A stretch of DNA of 19,668 nucleotides, from positions 1 through 19,668 of the forward strand of contig DBOL01000041.1 in the NCBI GenBank assembly GCA_002299555.1. Reading direction: 5' to 3'. This DNA is from Candidatus Aminicenantes bacterium UBA647. GTDB lineage: Bacteria > Acidobacteriota > Aminicenantia > UBA2199. Position 1 is the stretch's first letter. The number at the start of each line of letters is the position of its first letter. Under the pieces are notes generated by a model. The model saw only the letters and a program-made list of their open reading frames with translations. It did no database searches and was not told where the DNA came from. The translations under genes and the position numbers were made by a program. Below are positions 7,786 through 14,936 of this stretch, one piece after another.

Positions 7786-9447
7786 TCAGAAAGTGATACT
7801 TAGCGAAGAATAAATTCTTGTTTCAACTTCATTCACCATTACATCCCTGATAGTACCTTCACGCGCTATTCTATTGTAAAGTAGAGAGATAGATAAATTA
7901 CTTCCCGGGATATTGTATCCGAAAGCACCTTTCAGTTCTGATCTGGAATCGTATACTTTAATATCATCACGAATCTCGTCCTGGAATCGGTCAAGACCCT
8001 GAATGGAACCGTATCTCTGATAACGGAGGGCCCCACTTATAAAAAAATTTGAGAATTCCAGTGTTGAATTCATATTGAAGGTATATCCGAAAGCATAGTA
8101 ATATCCATAGTGTGTAAGAGTTGTTTTCATCCTTGGAGAAAAAATATCATTTTCCTCAGAATATTTGTTCAGAGCAAAAGAGTTTACAAGTCCGAAATCG
8201 AAGTATGCATCAGTGGAGATGTCAAGTTTAAAAGGTGAAGAATAGAGGGTTAAGCGGGCAGAGGGACCGATAAGATTAATGATCGCTAGTTTGTCGGTGA
8301 AATTTGTCGGCTGCTCAGGTTGTTCATCAGCAGTAAAGTCATAGTGAAATGCCCCTTTATCATACTCTTCAAATGCCTTCTTGTTATAATAATTGAAAGC
8401 CGAAGATGCACCTAAATAAAATGAATACCCTTTTAACTTTCCATTTTTTTGCAAATCTATTCTCTGATTAAAAACACCAAAATATATAACTTTTGTATTA
8501 AAAGTATATTCTTCAGTACCTCCGCTTCCGATAGATACGCCAAACTCTATATCTGAATAGAAAGTAGTGGTTAATTTCATTTTCAACTCTTTATCTCCGG
8601 GTTTGCCTAAGCCTGGAATTTTTGAAAATTCTGATCCGATTCTGAAGTTGAACCTGTTACCGCTCTCCTTAGAGTTATCTTTGAAACGGATGTTTTCATT
8701 GCTGAGTGAGAGCTTGAAATCCGGAGAAGAGAAATACTCTTCCTCGAAATCAGATCTCCATTTTTTCCCACCGAAAAGATCGCTAATGCCGAAGACGGGA
8801 TTGATTATGTAACCGGCGATATGACTTATTGTCCCTTTCCTGCTTAAAAGGTATTTTCCCAATTGATACAATGGTTCACCGATAGGCAGTCCGCCTATCC
8901 CGCTGAAGAAATTGTCGTTCAGAGAAACCACTTCTCTCCATTCTGTAAAATATTCCCACACCATTGAAGTAGCCGTCTCAAACAATACTGATTCAAAAAG
9001 ATTAAGGTTGTGGTATCTGGCGATATTAAAATATACAGCACCTCCGAGTCCATGGGTCCAATTCGTCCTGAATGGATTGGAATCAAATTTGTTCGCTTGA
9101 AACGAAAAAAACCTTTTACTTTGATCTTTCCAATTTAATTGGAATTGCCAGTCCTCTACCCAGGCAGCATATGTTGCCCAATATCTTATTGAGTCAACAA
9201 GCCAGATAGATCCCATATACAAGATCGCTCTTCCCAGTTTTTTTTTTTTGATTGTCCTTAAAGAGTTTTCTTGTGCAGGCGTCCCGTTTTCATTGGATAG
9301 TGGATCTCCGGGTATCATGGCTTCTGGAAAAAGGTCAGTTTTATAACTGAGAGAAAAAATTCCCTTTATTTCCGGCCCATTCATCTGATCTGCAGAGATA
9401 AAAGAGATAGGAATAAGTAAAATTAAAATAAGGGTTTTAAATTTCAA
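7786..9447 (-). CDS. DUF3943-like envelope protein
   Basis: A protein of about 553 residues from a TTG start at 9447. GAGGTGA lies just before this TTG and the product begins directly with a signal peptide (LKFKTLILILLIPISFISA). In-frame ATGs upstream (9537, 9492) have no ribosome binding site and would put about 30 unsuitable residues before it; GTG at 9453 is another option. The segment HGLGGAVYFNIAR...FESVLFETATSMVWEYFTEW...SLNDNFFSGIGGLPIGEPLYQL matches my memory of DUF3943, a domain of unknown function in predicted envelope proteins. The C-terminal half has alternating hydrophobic/polar strands ending in IYSSLSITF, consistent with an outer-membrane barrel with a terminal Phe. A 12-base homopolymer encodes four lysines early in the mature protein. 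It converges with the GHKL gene, the stop codons being 6 nt apart. Confidence 0.7.
   Translation of the reverse strand: MKFKTLILILLIPISFISADQMNGPEIKGIFSLSYKTDLFPEAMIPGDPLSNENGTPAQENSLRTIKKKKLGRAILYMGSIWLVDSIRYWATYAAWVEDWQFQLNWKDQSKRFFSFQANKFDSNPFRTNWTHGLGGAVYFNIARYHNLNLFESVLFETATSMVWEYFTEWREVVSLNDNFFSGIGGLPIGEPLYQLGKYLLSRKGTISHIAGYIINPVFGISDLFGGKKWRSDFEEEYFSSPDFKLSLSNENIRFKDNSKESGNRFNFRIGSEFSKIPGLGKPGDKELKMKLTTTFYSDIEFGVSIGSGGTEEYTFNTKVIYFGVFNQRIDLQKNGKLKGYSFYLGASSAFNYYNKKAFEEYDKGAFHYDFTADEQPEQPTNFTDKLAIINLIGPSARLTLYSSPFKLDISTDAYFDFGLVNSFALNKYSEENDIFSPRMKTTLTHYGYYYAFGYTFNMNSTLEFSNFFISGALRYQRYGSIQGLDRFQDEIRDDIKVYDSRSELKGAFGYNIPGSNLSISLLYNRIAREGTIRDVMVNEVETRIYSSLSITF
9238..9249. repeat. 12-base homopolymer (A12 in the sense strand) inside the DUF3943-like gene
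   Basis: Twelve consecutive T on the plus strand read as four AAA lysine codons (TIKKKKLGR) in the DUF3943-like gene. A tract of this length is prone to polymerase slippage and to sequencing error. The frame is intact as given. Confidence 0.9.
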
Positions 9448-9469
9448 GTTCACCTCACGAATAAGAGGT

Positions 9470-9498
9470 TTTTTAACATAAAGCATGCTCATAGTCAA
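9470..9498 (-). promoter_or_regulatory. Candidate extended -10 promoter for the DUF3943-like gene
   Basis: On the minus strand TTGACT (9498-9493) lies 17 nt before TAAAAA (9475-9470), which is preceded by the extended -10 dinucleotide TG (9478-9477). Transcription would begin near 9463, about 16 nt before the proposed TTG start. That would exclude the upstream ATG codons from the message. Confidence 0.35.
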
Positions 9499-9596
9499 TT
9501 GGATATTCTGATGTGGTTTATAATTCACTAAGTTCATTAAATCTGAAACTTTTTATGGAATATTTAAGTCATAAGATTATAGGCAGCTTGTTTCTA

Positions 9597-9625
9597 TTGA
9601 AATGTTGCCGATAATAATGTAAAAT
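9597..9625 (+). promoter_or_regulatory. Candidate promoter for the lipoprotein gene
   Basis: TTGAAA (9597-9602) lies exactly 17 nt before TAAAAT (9620-9625). Initiation near 9632 would give a leader of about 16 nt containing AAAAGGTGA (9634-9642) before ATG 9648. This also makes the upstream in-frame GTG at 9639 an unlikely start. Confidence 0.5.
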
Positions 9626-9647
9626 TCGAGATTAAAAGGTGAAATTA

Positions 9648-10220
9648 ATGAAAAATTTTAAAAATATTATCTTACTGGTTATAGCAGCGGTTTTGATATC
9701 ATTTTCCTTCAGTAGTTGTAATGGGTTCGGAAGTCCTGATTTTAATCTCAATGTAATTATTGAAGATGGTTGTACAGGGACGCCGGAAGCAGGAACATAT
9801 ACAATGAATGAACTTGATATAGTAGAGTATGGATATTTCCCGCCTGAAGAGAGTGTTCAGATAGAAGTAATCATAAATAGCAGTCATCGGGGTTCTGAGG
9901 GAGAACTGGTCATATACAATGATATCAACATGATCGTTAGGATAATTGATTTAAGGGATAATCAATATACGTTCTCTTATTATATTGAAGATGCTACTAC
10001 AAATGAAATGATCATTACATTTCTTGGCGATTCTCCTTTCGGAGGAACATTTTCAGATTCACGTGGATATTCCGGAACCTGGACAGTGGATTCAGACAAA
10101 TTTACAATGACCTATAGTGACTGGGAAGATTATGTGTTTAATGGTTCAGTAAGTTCAATGGTAGGAGATTATACAGGAGAAGGGATTCAGCTGGGCTGGA
10201 CAGCATCAAGAATAAACTGA
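9648..10220 (+). CDS. Small putative lipoprotein of unknown function
   Basis: A 190-residue protein from ATG 9648, with AAAAGGTGA five nt upstream; an in-frame GTG at 9639 overlaps that site and is less likely. The N-terminus (MKNFKNIILLVIAAVLISFSFSSC) is a signal peptide ending in a relaxed lipobox FSSC with Cys24 as the probable lipidated residue. The mature part is acidic, with a short Cys-containing start (DGCTGTPEAGTYTMNELDIVEYGYFPP) and alternating strands. The C-terminal half, with TFSYYIEDATTNEMIITF, GYSGTWTVDSDKFTMTY and VFNGSVSSMVGDYTGEG, recalls small beta-barrel lipocalin-like lipoproteins. I recognise no specific family. It is divergent from the DUF3943-like gene and is followed by T-rich sequence without a clear stem. 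Confidence 0.7.
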   Translation: MKNFKNIILLVIAAVLISFSFSSCNGFGSPDFNLNVIIEDGCTGTPEAGTYTMNELDIVEYGYFPPEESVQIEVIINSSHRGSEGELVIYNDINMIVRIIDLRDNQYTFSYYIEDATTNEMIITFLGDSPFGGTFSDSRGYSGTWTVDSDKFTMTYSDWEDYVFNGSVSSMVGDYTGEGIQLGWTASRIN

Positions 10221-10270
10221 AAATAATTTAGCTCACTTCACTTTTTTTCTTTTTTTTACCCTACCCGAAA

Positions 10271-10299
10271 TTGACAATATTATTCCGCTGTGTTATCAA
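10271..10299 (+). promoter_or_regulatory. Promoter for the crotonase/HAD/thiolase operon
   Basis: A consensus -35 TTGACA (10271-10276) lies 17 nt before TATCAA (10294-10299), which is preceded by the extended -10 TG (10291-10292). Initiation near 10306 leaves a leader of about 26 nt with AGGAGG (10321-10326) correctly placed before ATG 10332. Confidence 0.6.
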
Positions 10300-10308
10300 A
10301 AATAATAT
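10277..10308. repeat. 8-bp inverted repeat straddling the crotonase promoter
   Basis: ATATTATT (10277-10284) is perfectly complementary to AATAATAT (10301-10308) across a 16-nt gap. The arms flank the -10 element and reach the expected transcription start, a position suited to a repressor. The sequence is pure A/T, so chance is a real alternative. Confidence 0.3.
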
Positions 10309-10331
10309 AATTCTATCATTAGGAGGACTTC

Positions 10332-11108
10332 ATGGAATATGAGATTTTAAAGCTTGAAATAAGGGATAATATCGGTTTGATAAAGATAAGCCGTTCTGAA
10401 GCCTTAAATGCACTGAACAGCAGATTTTTTATTGAGATGGATGCATTGCTGGAAGAACTAAGGAATAATAATGATGTAAAAGGTTTGATTTTGACAGGTG
10501 AAGGGAAAGCCTTTGTAGCGGGAGCTGATATTTCAGAAATGGTTAATATGGATGAAACAGAGGCAATTAAATTTTCAAAGGGTGGTCAAAAAACATTCAG
10601 GGATATTGAGGTATTTAACAAACCTGTGATTGCTGCAGTTAACGGATTTGCCCTTGGCGGTGGATGTGAACTTGCCATGGCTTGTGATATAAGGATCGCC
10701 GGAGTGAAAGCTAAGTTCGGTCAACCTGAAGTAAACCTCGGGCTTATTCCCGGATTTGCAGGAACCCAGCGTTTGACTCGCCATGTTGGCCTGGGGAACG
10801 CCTTACACCTCCTTATGACCGCTGATATGATAGGATCTGAAGAAGCTTTAAGGATCGGGCTTGTACAGACGGTAGTTGAGCAGGAAGAATTGCTTAACAC
10901 AGCATTTGAAATAATGAAAAAAATATTAACAAAGGGCCCTAAAGCAGTTTCATTAGTAAAGAAAGTTGTACGTAAAGGTATTGAGACAGATATTGATTCA
11001 GGATCTGTAATCGAAGCTGAAGAGTTCGGAACACTTTTCGGTAATGAGGGAACTGAAGGGATGAAGGCTTTTCTTGAAAAGAGGACACCTGAATGGGAGG
11101 AAAAATAG
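10332..11108 (+). CDS. Enoyl-CoA hydratase (crotonase), probable 3-hydroxybutyryl-CoA dehydratase
   Basis: A 258-residue crotonase-superfamily enzyme, normal in length for short-chain enoyl-CoA hydratases, adding water to 2-enoyl-CoA to give 3-hydroxyacyl-CoA. The oxyanion-hole segments are GKAFVAGADISEM (58-70) and NGFALGGGCELAMACD (104-119). The two catalytic glutamates of the hydratase subgroup are present: Glu113 in GGGCE and Glu133 in GQPEVNLGLIPG. The following PGFAGTQRL (140-148) is the usual family signature. A strong AGGAGG precedes the ATG. It is first in a three-gene operon, and its stop is immediately followed by the dehydrogenase ATG (TAGATG). With crotonyl-CoA made by the dehydratase at 122-1594, the likely reaction is crotonyl-CoA to 3-hydroxybutyryl-CoA. 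Confidence 0.92.
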   Translation: MEYEILKLEIRDNIGLIKISRSEALNALNSRFFIEMDALLEELRNNNDVKGLILTGEGKAFVAGADISEMVNMDETEAIKFSKGGQKTFRDIEVFNKPVIAAVNGFALGGGCELAMACDIRIAGVKAKFGQPEVNLGLIPGFAGTQRLTRHVGLGNALHLLMTADMIGSEEALRIGLVQTVVEQEELLNTAFEIMKKILTKGPKAVSLVKKVVRKGIETDIDSGSVIEAEEFGTLFGNEGTEGMKAFLEKRTPEWEEK

Positions 11109-12452
11109 ATGAAATATGAAGATATTCTTGGGAATGTAACAGTACTTGGAGCTGCAGGGAAAATGGGGAGTGGTATTCTTCTTCTTACCGCAGTTGAAAT
11201 GGCTGACCTGAGCCTTAAACCTGAAAATAAAGACAGAAATTTCATACTGAATGCGATGGATGTTTCAGATTCGGGACTTGCAGGATTAATGAGTTATCTC
11301 AGGGTCCAGATCACTAAAATTGCAGAGAAAAAAACTGTTGCATTAAGAAGTACATATGCAGACAGAGCTGATCTGATCGAGAATGGTGAAATAATCGAAC
11401 AATATGTTTTTGATGTTATGAATATTGTCAGGCCGACAACAGGACTTCATCCTGCGTACAAGTCAAATCTGATATTTGAAGCAGTTAATGAAAATCCTGA
11501 ATTAAAGGTAAAGATCTTCAAGGATATTGAAAATAACACAAAATTATCTCCCTGGTATTTTACGAATACATCTTCTGTACCCATAGGAAGCCTTGACAAG
11601 AAAGCAGAACTGGGAGGAAGAATATTAGGATTTCATTTCTATAATCCTCCGGCAGTTCAAAAACTTGTGGAAGTGATTGCAACTGATGAAACTCTCCCGG
11701 AGCTAAAAGAGTTTGCGGCCACTTATGCGGCAAAACTCAGAAAAGTTACAGTGCCTTCAAATGATTTTGCAGGATTTATCGGGAATGGACATTTTATGAG
11801 AGATGCTCTTCACGGTATTGAGGAAGCAAAAAAGCTGGGGGGAGAACTTGGATTTACTGGAGGGGTTTATACCCTTAACAAGGTAAGCCAGGAACTTCTT
11901 GTAAGGCCGATGGGGATATTTCAGTTGATCGATTATGTAGGAATAGATGTTTGTCAGTATATAATGCAGGTTATGAATCCACATCTGGATGACGAAGATC
12001 TTCATAGTGAGATCCTTGACCTGATGATCGATCAGAATGTAAGGGGTGGACAGAATTCAGATGGATCACAAAAAGATGGATTTCTGAAATACGAAAAAGG
12101 TCGTCCTGTGGCTATCTATGATCCTGATAAAAAGGGATATGTCCCTATAGATGACCTTAAAGAAAAAGCGGATGAGTATCTTGGATCTCTCCCTGAATGT
12201 ATCCCTGCATGGAAAAGTGTGATAAGAGAAAAAGGGAAGGAAGATATTCTGAAAGGATATTTTATAGCACTAAAAAGAGTTTCTTCGAATGGGTCAGATC
12301 TGGCTGTTAGATATATAGAAAGGTCGAAAGAGATAGGCAAAAAACTTATCGCGGATAATGTGGCAGCTAATGAAACTGATGTGAACACTGTTATGCTTAC
12401 CGGTTTTTTCCACGCATATGGTCCTATAAATGACTTTTTAAATCAGGGGTAA
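11109..12452 (+). CDS. 3-hydroxyacyl-CoA dehydrogenase, long divergent type
   Basis: A 447-residue NAD-dependent 3-hydroxyacyl-CoA dehydrogenase, oxidising 3-hydroxybutyryl-CoA to acetoacetyl-CoA. The N-terminal Rossmann motif is VTVLGAAGKMGSGI (10-23), with an expanded loop before the second strand (Asp51 in NAMDVSD). Catalytic residues match human HADH in identity and spacing: Ser155 (NTSS), His176 (GFHFYNP), Glu188 (KLVEVI) and Asn226 (GFIGNG), for S137, H158, E170 and N208. Single-domain relatives have about 280-310 residues. Here the C-terminal half (about 227-447) is longer, with a FQLIDYVGIDVCQYIM helix typical of the dimerisation domain and a further extension around 320-447. GGGAGG lies 8 nt before the ATG, which directly follows the crotonase stop. 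Confidence 0.88.
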   Translation: MKYEDILGNVTVLGAAGKMGSGILLLTAVEMADLSLKPENKDRNFILNAMDVSDSGLAGLMSYLRVQITKIAEKKTVALRSTYADRADLIENGEIIEQYVFDVMNIVRPTTGLHPAYKSNLIFEAVNENPELKVKIFKDIENNTKLSPWYFTNTSSVPIGSLDKKAELGGRILGFHFYNPPAVQKLVEVIATDETLPELKEFAATYAAKLRKVTVPSNDFAGFIGNGHFMRDALHGIEEAKKLGGELGFTGGVYTLNKVSQELLVRPMGIFQLIDYVGIDVCQYIMQVMNPHLDDEDLHSEILDLMIDQNVRGGQNSDGSQKDGFLKYEKGRPVAIYDPDKKGYVPIDDLKEKADEYLGSLPECIPAWKSVIREKGKEDILKGYFIALKRVSSNGSDLAVRYIERSKEIGKKLIADNVAANETDVNTVMLTGFFHAYGPINDFLNQG

Positions 12453-12455
12453 AAA

Positions 12456-13697
12456 ATGAAAAAATTAAGAAAAAAAGTATACATGACAGCAGGATATAAT
12501 ACTGTATCACTCGGAACAGGAAGAAAGGAATTTCACCCGAAGAAACCTCGTCCGGGCATAGAACATTACATAAAAGAAAGTGGAGAAGGAACTTTATCCC
12601 AGATAGGCGGTGGTAAGAATGTTGATGAAAGTGTAATTGGTAACTTTATGGCTGCACGATTCAATAATCAGGCAAACCTTCCGGGGTTTATCCCAATGAT
12701 CGATAAGGATCTTTATGGGAAGCCTGCAACCAGTGTTGAAGGGGCCTGTGGATCAGGCGGACTTGCCCTTATGGCAGGGATCAGGTCGATTCTGGCTGAA
12801 ACTGCGGATGTGGTGTTGACTATCGGTGTGGAAGTGCAGAATACCGTAAAGGCAATCTATGGAGCCGATATCCTGGCCGGTGCCGGATGGTATAAAGAAA
12901 GGAAGAAGGGGCATGCATATTTCTTCCCGGGGCAATTCAGTGACAGAGCCGGTGCATATTTTGAAAAGTATGGCAGAGAGGGTGCAAGAAAGGGCCTGGC
13001 CAGATGGTTCAGGAATGCAATTGAAAATGCACGTCTCTGCCCGACTGCTCAGGAATTTCATAATAGAGTTGAAGATCTGGAAGCTCTGGGTCTGACTGAA
13101 CCAAATGGTAAAGCATTTGTTGATAATCTGAATGTTTTTGATTGTTCAAAGGTTTCGGATGGAGCATCTGCAATAGCAATAGTATCTGAGGAGGGTCTTG
13201 AGAAGATCGGGATCGATAAAAAGGATGCGATAGAGGTTGTGGGGTGGGGGCAATGTGAAGCAGATATAACTGCACCTCCTGAAGATCTGACAAAACTGAG
13301 CACAATAAAAATTGCAGCAGAGGAAGCATTGTCTTCAGCCGGAATTACAATTGATGATCTTGGAACTATAGAAACTCATGATTGTTTTACCATAGCCGGG
13401 ATCCTGGCAGTGGAAGCTCTTGGATATACAAAACCCGGAGAAGGGGCAGATTTTGTAGCTGAAGGAAATACAGCAAGAGATGGCAAGATCCCGATGAATA
13501 CAACCGGTGGATTGATAGGATGGGGACATCCGACAGGAGCAACGGGTGTTCATCAGGCAGTAACAATATTGGAACAACTGACCGGGAAAGCAGGAGATGC
13601 TCAGATAAATATTGATCCCGAAAGGCCCTACGGACTTACGATAAATATGGGCGGAGATGACAAAACTATTGTTGCCATAGTATATAAAAGAGGATAG
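12456..13697 (+). CDS. SCP2-type thiolase (probable acetoacetyl-CoA/3-ketoacyl-CoA thiolase)
   Basis: A 413-residue thiolase-superfamily enzyme. The acyl-accepting cysteine is Cys98 in SVEGACGSGG. The C-terminal half has HDCF (H308-C310) and GWGHPTGATG (His358). In SCP2-type thiolases the HDCF motif supplies the second catalytic cysteine that classical thiolases carry in a C-terminal CxG motif; that later motif is absent here (NMGGDD at about 398-402), which fits the SCP2 type. The reaction is CoA-dependent cleavage of 3-ketoacyl-CoA, here most simply acetoacetyl-CoA to two acetyl-CoA. AGGGG sits 6 nt before the ATG, and only 3 nt separate it from the dehydrogenase stop. It is the last gene of the operon and converges with the 15-heme cytochrome gene. 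Chain-length specificity is inferred. Confidence 0.88.
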   Translation: MKKLRKKVYMTAGYNTVSLGTGRKEFHPKKPRPGIEHYIKESGEGTLSQIGGGKNVDESVIGNFMAARFNNQANLPGFIPMIDKDLYGKPATSVEGACGSGGLALMAGIRSILAETADVVLTIGVEVQNTVKAIYGADILAGAGWYKERKKGHAYFFPGQFSDRAGAYFEKYGREGARKGLARWFRNAIENARLCPTAQEFHNRVEDLEALGLTEPNGKAFVDNLNVFDCSKVSDGASAIAIVSEEGLEKIGIDKKDAIEVVGWGQCEADITAPPEDLTKLSTIKIAAEEALSSAGITIDDLGTIETHDCFTIAGILAVEALGYTKPGEGADFVAEGNTARDGKIPMNTTGGLIGWGHPTGATGVHQAVTILEQLTGKAGDAQINIDPERPYGLTINMGGDDKTIVAIVYKRG

Positions 13698-13715
13698 CCG
13701 GAAGTCAGGTATTGA

Positions 13716-14936
13716 TCAGTCTGCAATTCCGTTTGGGTGGCATGAATAGCAATTCTGACTATTGTATACATATCCTGACTCATCCTCATGTTCCTTGTCC
13801 ATACTTTTTTTATCATGTTCATGACAATCGGTACAGGAGAATTCTCTGTAGTTTGCAGTAATATGACAATCTGTGCATGAAAAATTATTATGCTTTCCTG
13901 AATTTATCGGGAAGTTATGGTTGAATATTGCCTGATTCCATGAATAGTGACTGGCGGAATGGCAGGAATCACAAGTAGTGGGGAAACCTGCATTTCTATG
14001 ATTCGGATCCCTGGTATTATTGTAATTTGAAATGTGGCATGAAACACAGGCTGAAGGCCTGCCTTTATAAACTCCGTCACTATGGCAATCTGAACATTCC
14101 AGTGATTTATGTGTCCCTTCCAGTATAAATGAGGAATGGTTAAAAACTGCTCCACTCCATGTGATCATACTTTTGTGACATGTTACACAATCGGTAGGGA
14201 ATCCGGCTTTTTTATGATCCGGTTCTTTTGTTGTATTGTAATCATCTGAATGGCATGAATAACAATCAGGAGATGCTCCGGAGTAATTCCGATCCTTGTG
14301 GCATTCATTGCAACTTAAAGTTTTGTGTATCCCCTCCAATGGGAAGTTAGAATGATTAAAAACTGCTCCCTCCCAGCTGACCTGACTATGGTGGCAGAGA
14401 GTGCAGTCTTGCGGAAAATTATTCAGCCTGTGGTCGGGTTCATGAGTCTTTTCATAATCTTCTCTGTGACATGAAATACAGTCACCTTGTAAACCGGTAT
14501 GAAAACTGCTTTTATGACAATTAAAACAGTCAAGGGTCCTGTGGATACCTTCTCTCCTGAATCCGGTTTTTTGAAAATGGTCCCAGGAACCATGAATAAG
14601 TTTTTTCCATCCGAAAGGAGTATGACAATTGCTGCATTGATAGCCCAGCTGGAGATTATATCTGTCATCCTGTTTCCTTTCCCAATGACATGCTTCACAA
14701 TTATCCGGAGTATTTTTAATTACTCCTTTTATATGGCATTCCGAGCAAGGGACAGTTCTGTGCCTCCCGGTAAGCGGGAAGCCGGTATTGTCATGAGAGT
14801 TTACGGTGAATTTCTTTTTTTCTGCGCTGAGATCTTTGTTAGATATAACTGGCAGCAATATTAAAATAAAGAAAAATACCGGAATGAAAAACGTAAGCCT
14901 CTTCCTTATATCTTTATTTTTTATTAATTTTGTCAT
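13716..14936 (-). CDS. 15-heme periplasmic c-type cytochrome built of five tri-heme repeats
   Basis: A 406-residue secreted cytochrome with a signal peptide (hydrophobic core about 14-32, possible cleavage after DLSA at 38). It has 15 CXXCH motifs, with first cysteines at 64, 80, 101, 137, 153, 178, 209, 225, 250, 281, 297, 322, 354, 368 and 396. These form five triplets, with triplet starts 72-73 residues apart. Each unit has the plan FNHSxFxLEGxH..L.C..CH ... C.SCH ... PDH..AGFPT.C..CH, whose conserved His outside the motifs (FNH, PDH) may be distal heme ligands. Such arrays conduct electrons across the periplasm or at the cell surface. The ATG overlaps the upstream barrel gene's stop (ATGA) and AAGGTGA precedes it, so the two are co-translated. 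No lipobox is seen. Confidence 0.92.
   Translation of the reverse strand: MTKLIKNKDIRKRLTFFIPVFFFILILLPVISNKDLSAEKKKFTVNSHDNTGFPLTGRHRTVPCSECHIKGVIKNTPDNCEACHWERKQDDRYNLQLGYQCSNCHTPFGWKKLIHGSWDHFQKTGFRREGIHRTLDCFNCHKSSFHTGLQGDCISCHREDYEKTHEPDHRLNNFPQDCTLCHHSQVSWEGAVFNHSNFPLEGIHKTLSCNECHKDRNYSGASPDCYSCHSDDYNTTKEPDHKKAGFPTDCVTCHKSMITWSGAVFNHSSFILEGTHKSLECSDCHSDGVYKGRPSACVSCHISNYNNTRDPNHRNAGFPTTCDSCHSASHYSWNQAIFNHNFPINSGKHNNFSCTDCHITANYREFSCTDCHEHDKKSMDKEHEDESGYVYNSQNCYSCHPNGIAD
13737..14780 (-). repeat. Five tandem tri-heme protein modules, about 216-219 bp period
   Basis: Residues about 53-400 of the cytochrome consist of five consecutive units of three CXXCH motifs. Units 2, 3 and 4 share identical internal spacing (16 and 25 residues between first cysteines). 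The first (16, 21) and last (14, 28) are looser, as expected if the array grew by internal duplication with the end units diverging. Confidence 0.85.

Noticed and set aside
7786..9537. ATG at 9537 as start of the DUF3943-like gene
   Set aside because: No ribosome binding site, and about 30 extra residues before an obvious signal peptide; TTG 9447 follows GAGGTGA and a candidate promoter lies between the two.
10236..10258. T-rich tract after the lipoprotein gene as an intrinsic terminator
   Set aside because: Two T runs are present, but I find no stable stem immediately before them.
10721..11245. 174-codon open frame on the minus strand across the crotonase/dehydrogenase junction
   Set aside because: It is fully antisense to two well-supported genes, has low-complexity Ser/Pro-rich translation and no ribosome binding site or family match.
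13737..14780. Regular repeat spacing that could be mistaken for a CRISPR or satellite array
   Set aside because: The period (about 216 bp) and the CXXCH reading frame show it is a protein-level repeat; there are no short identical direct repeats with unique spacers.
14499..14864. 121-codon plus-strand frame antisense to the 15-heme cytochrome
   Set aside because: Its codons mirror the cytochrome repeats and signal peptide; no independent coding evidence.
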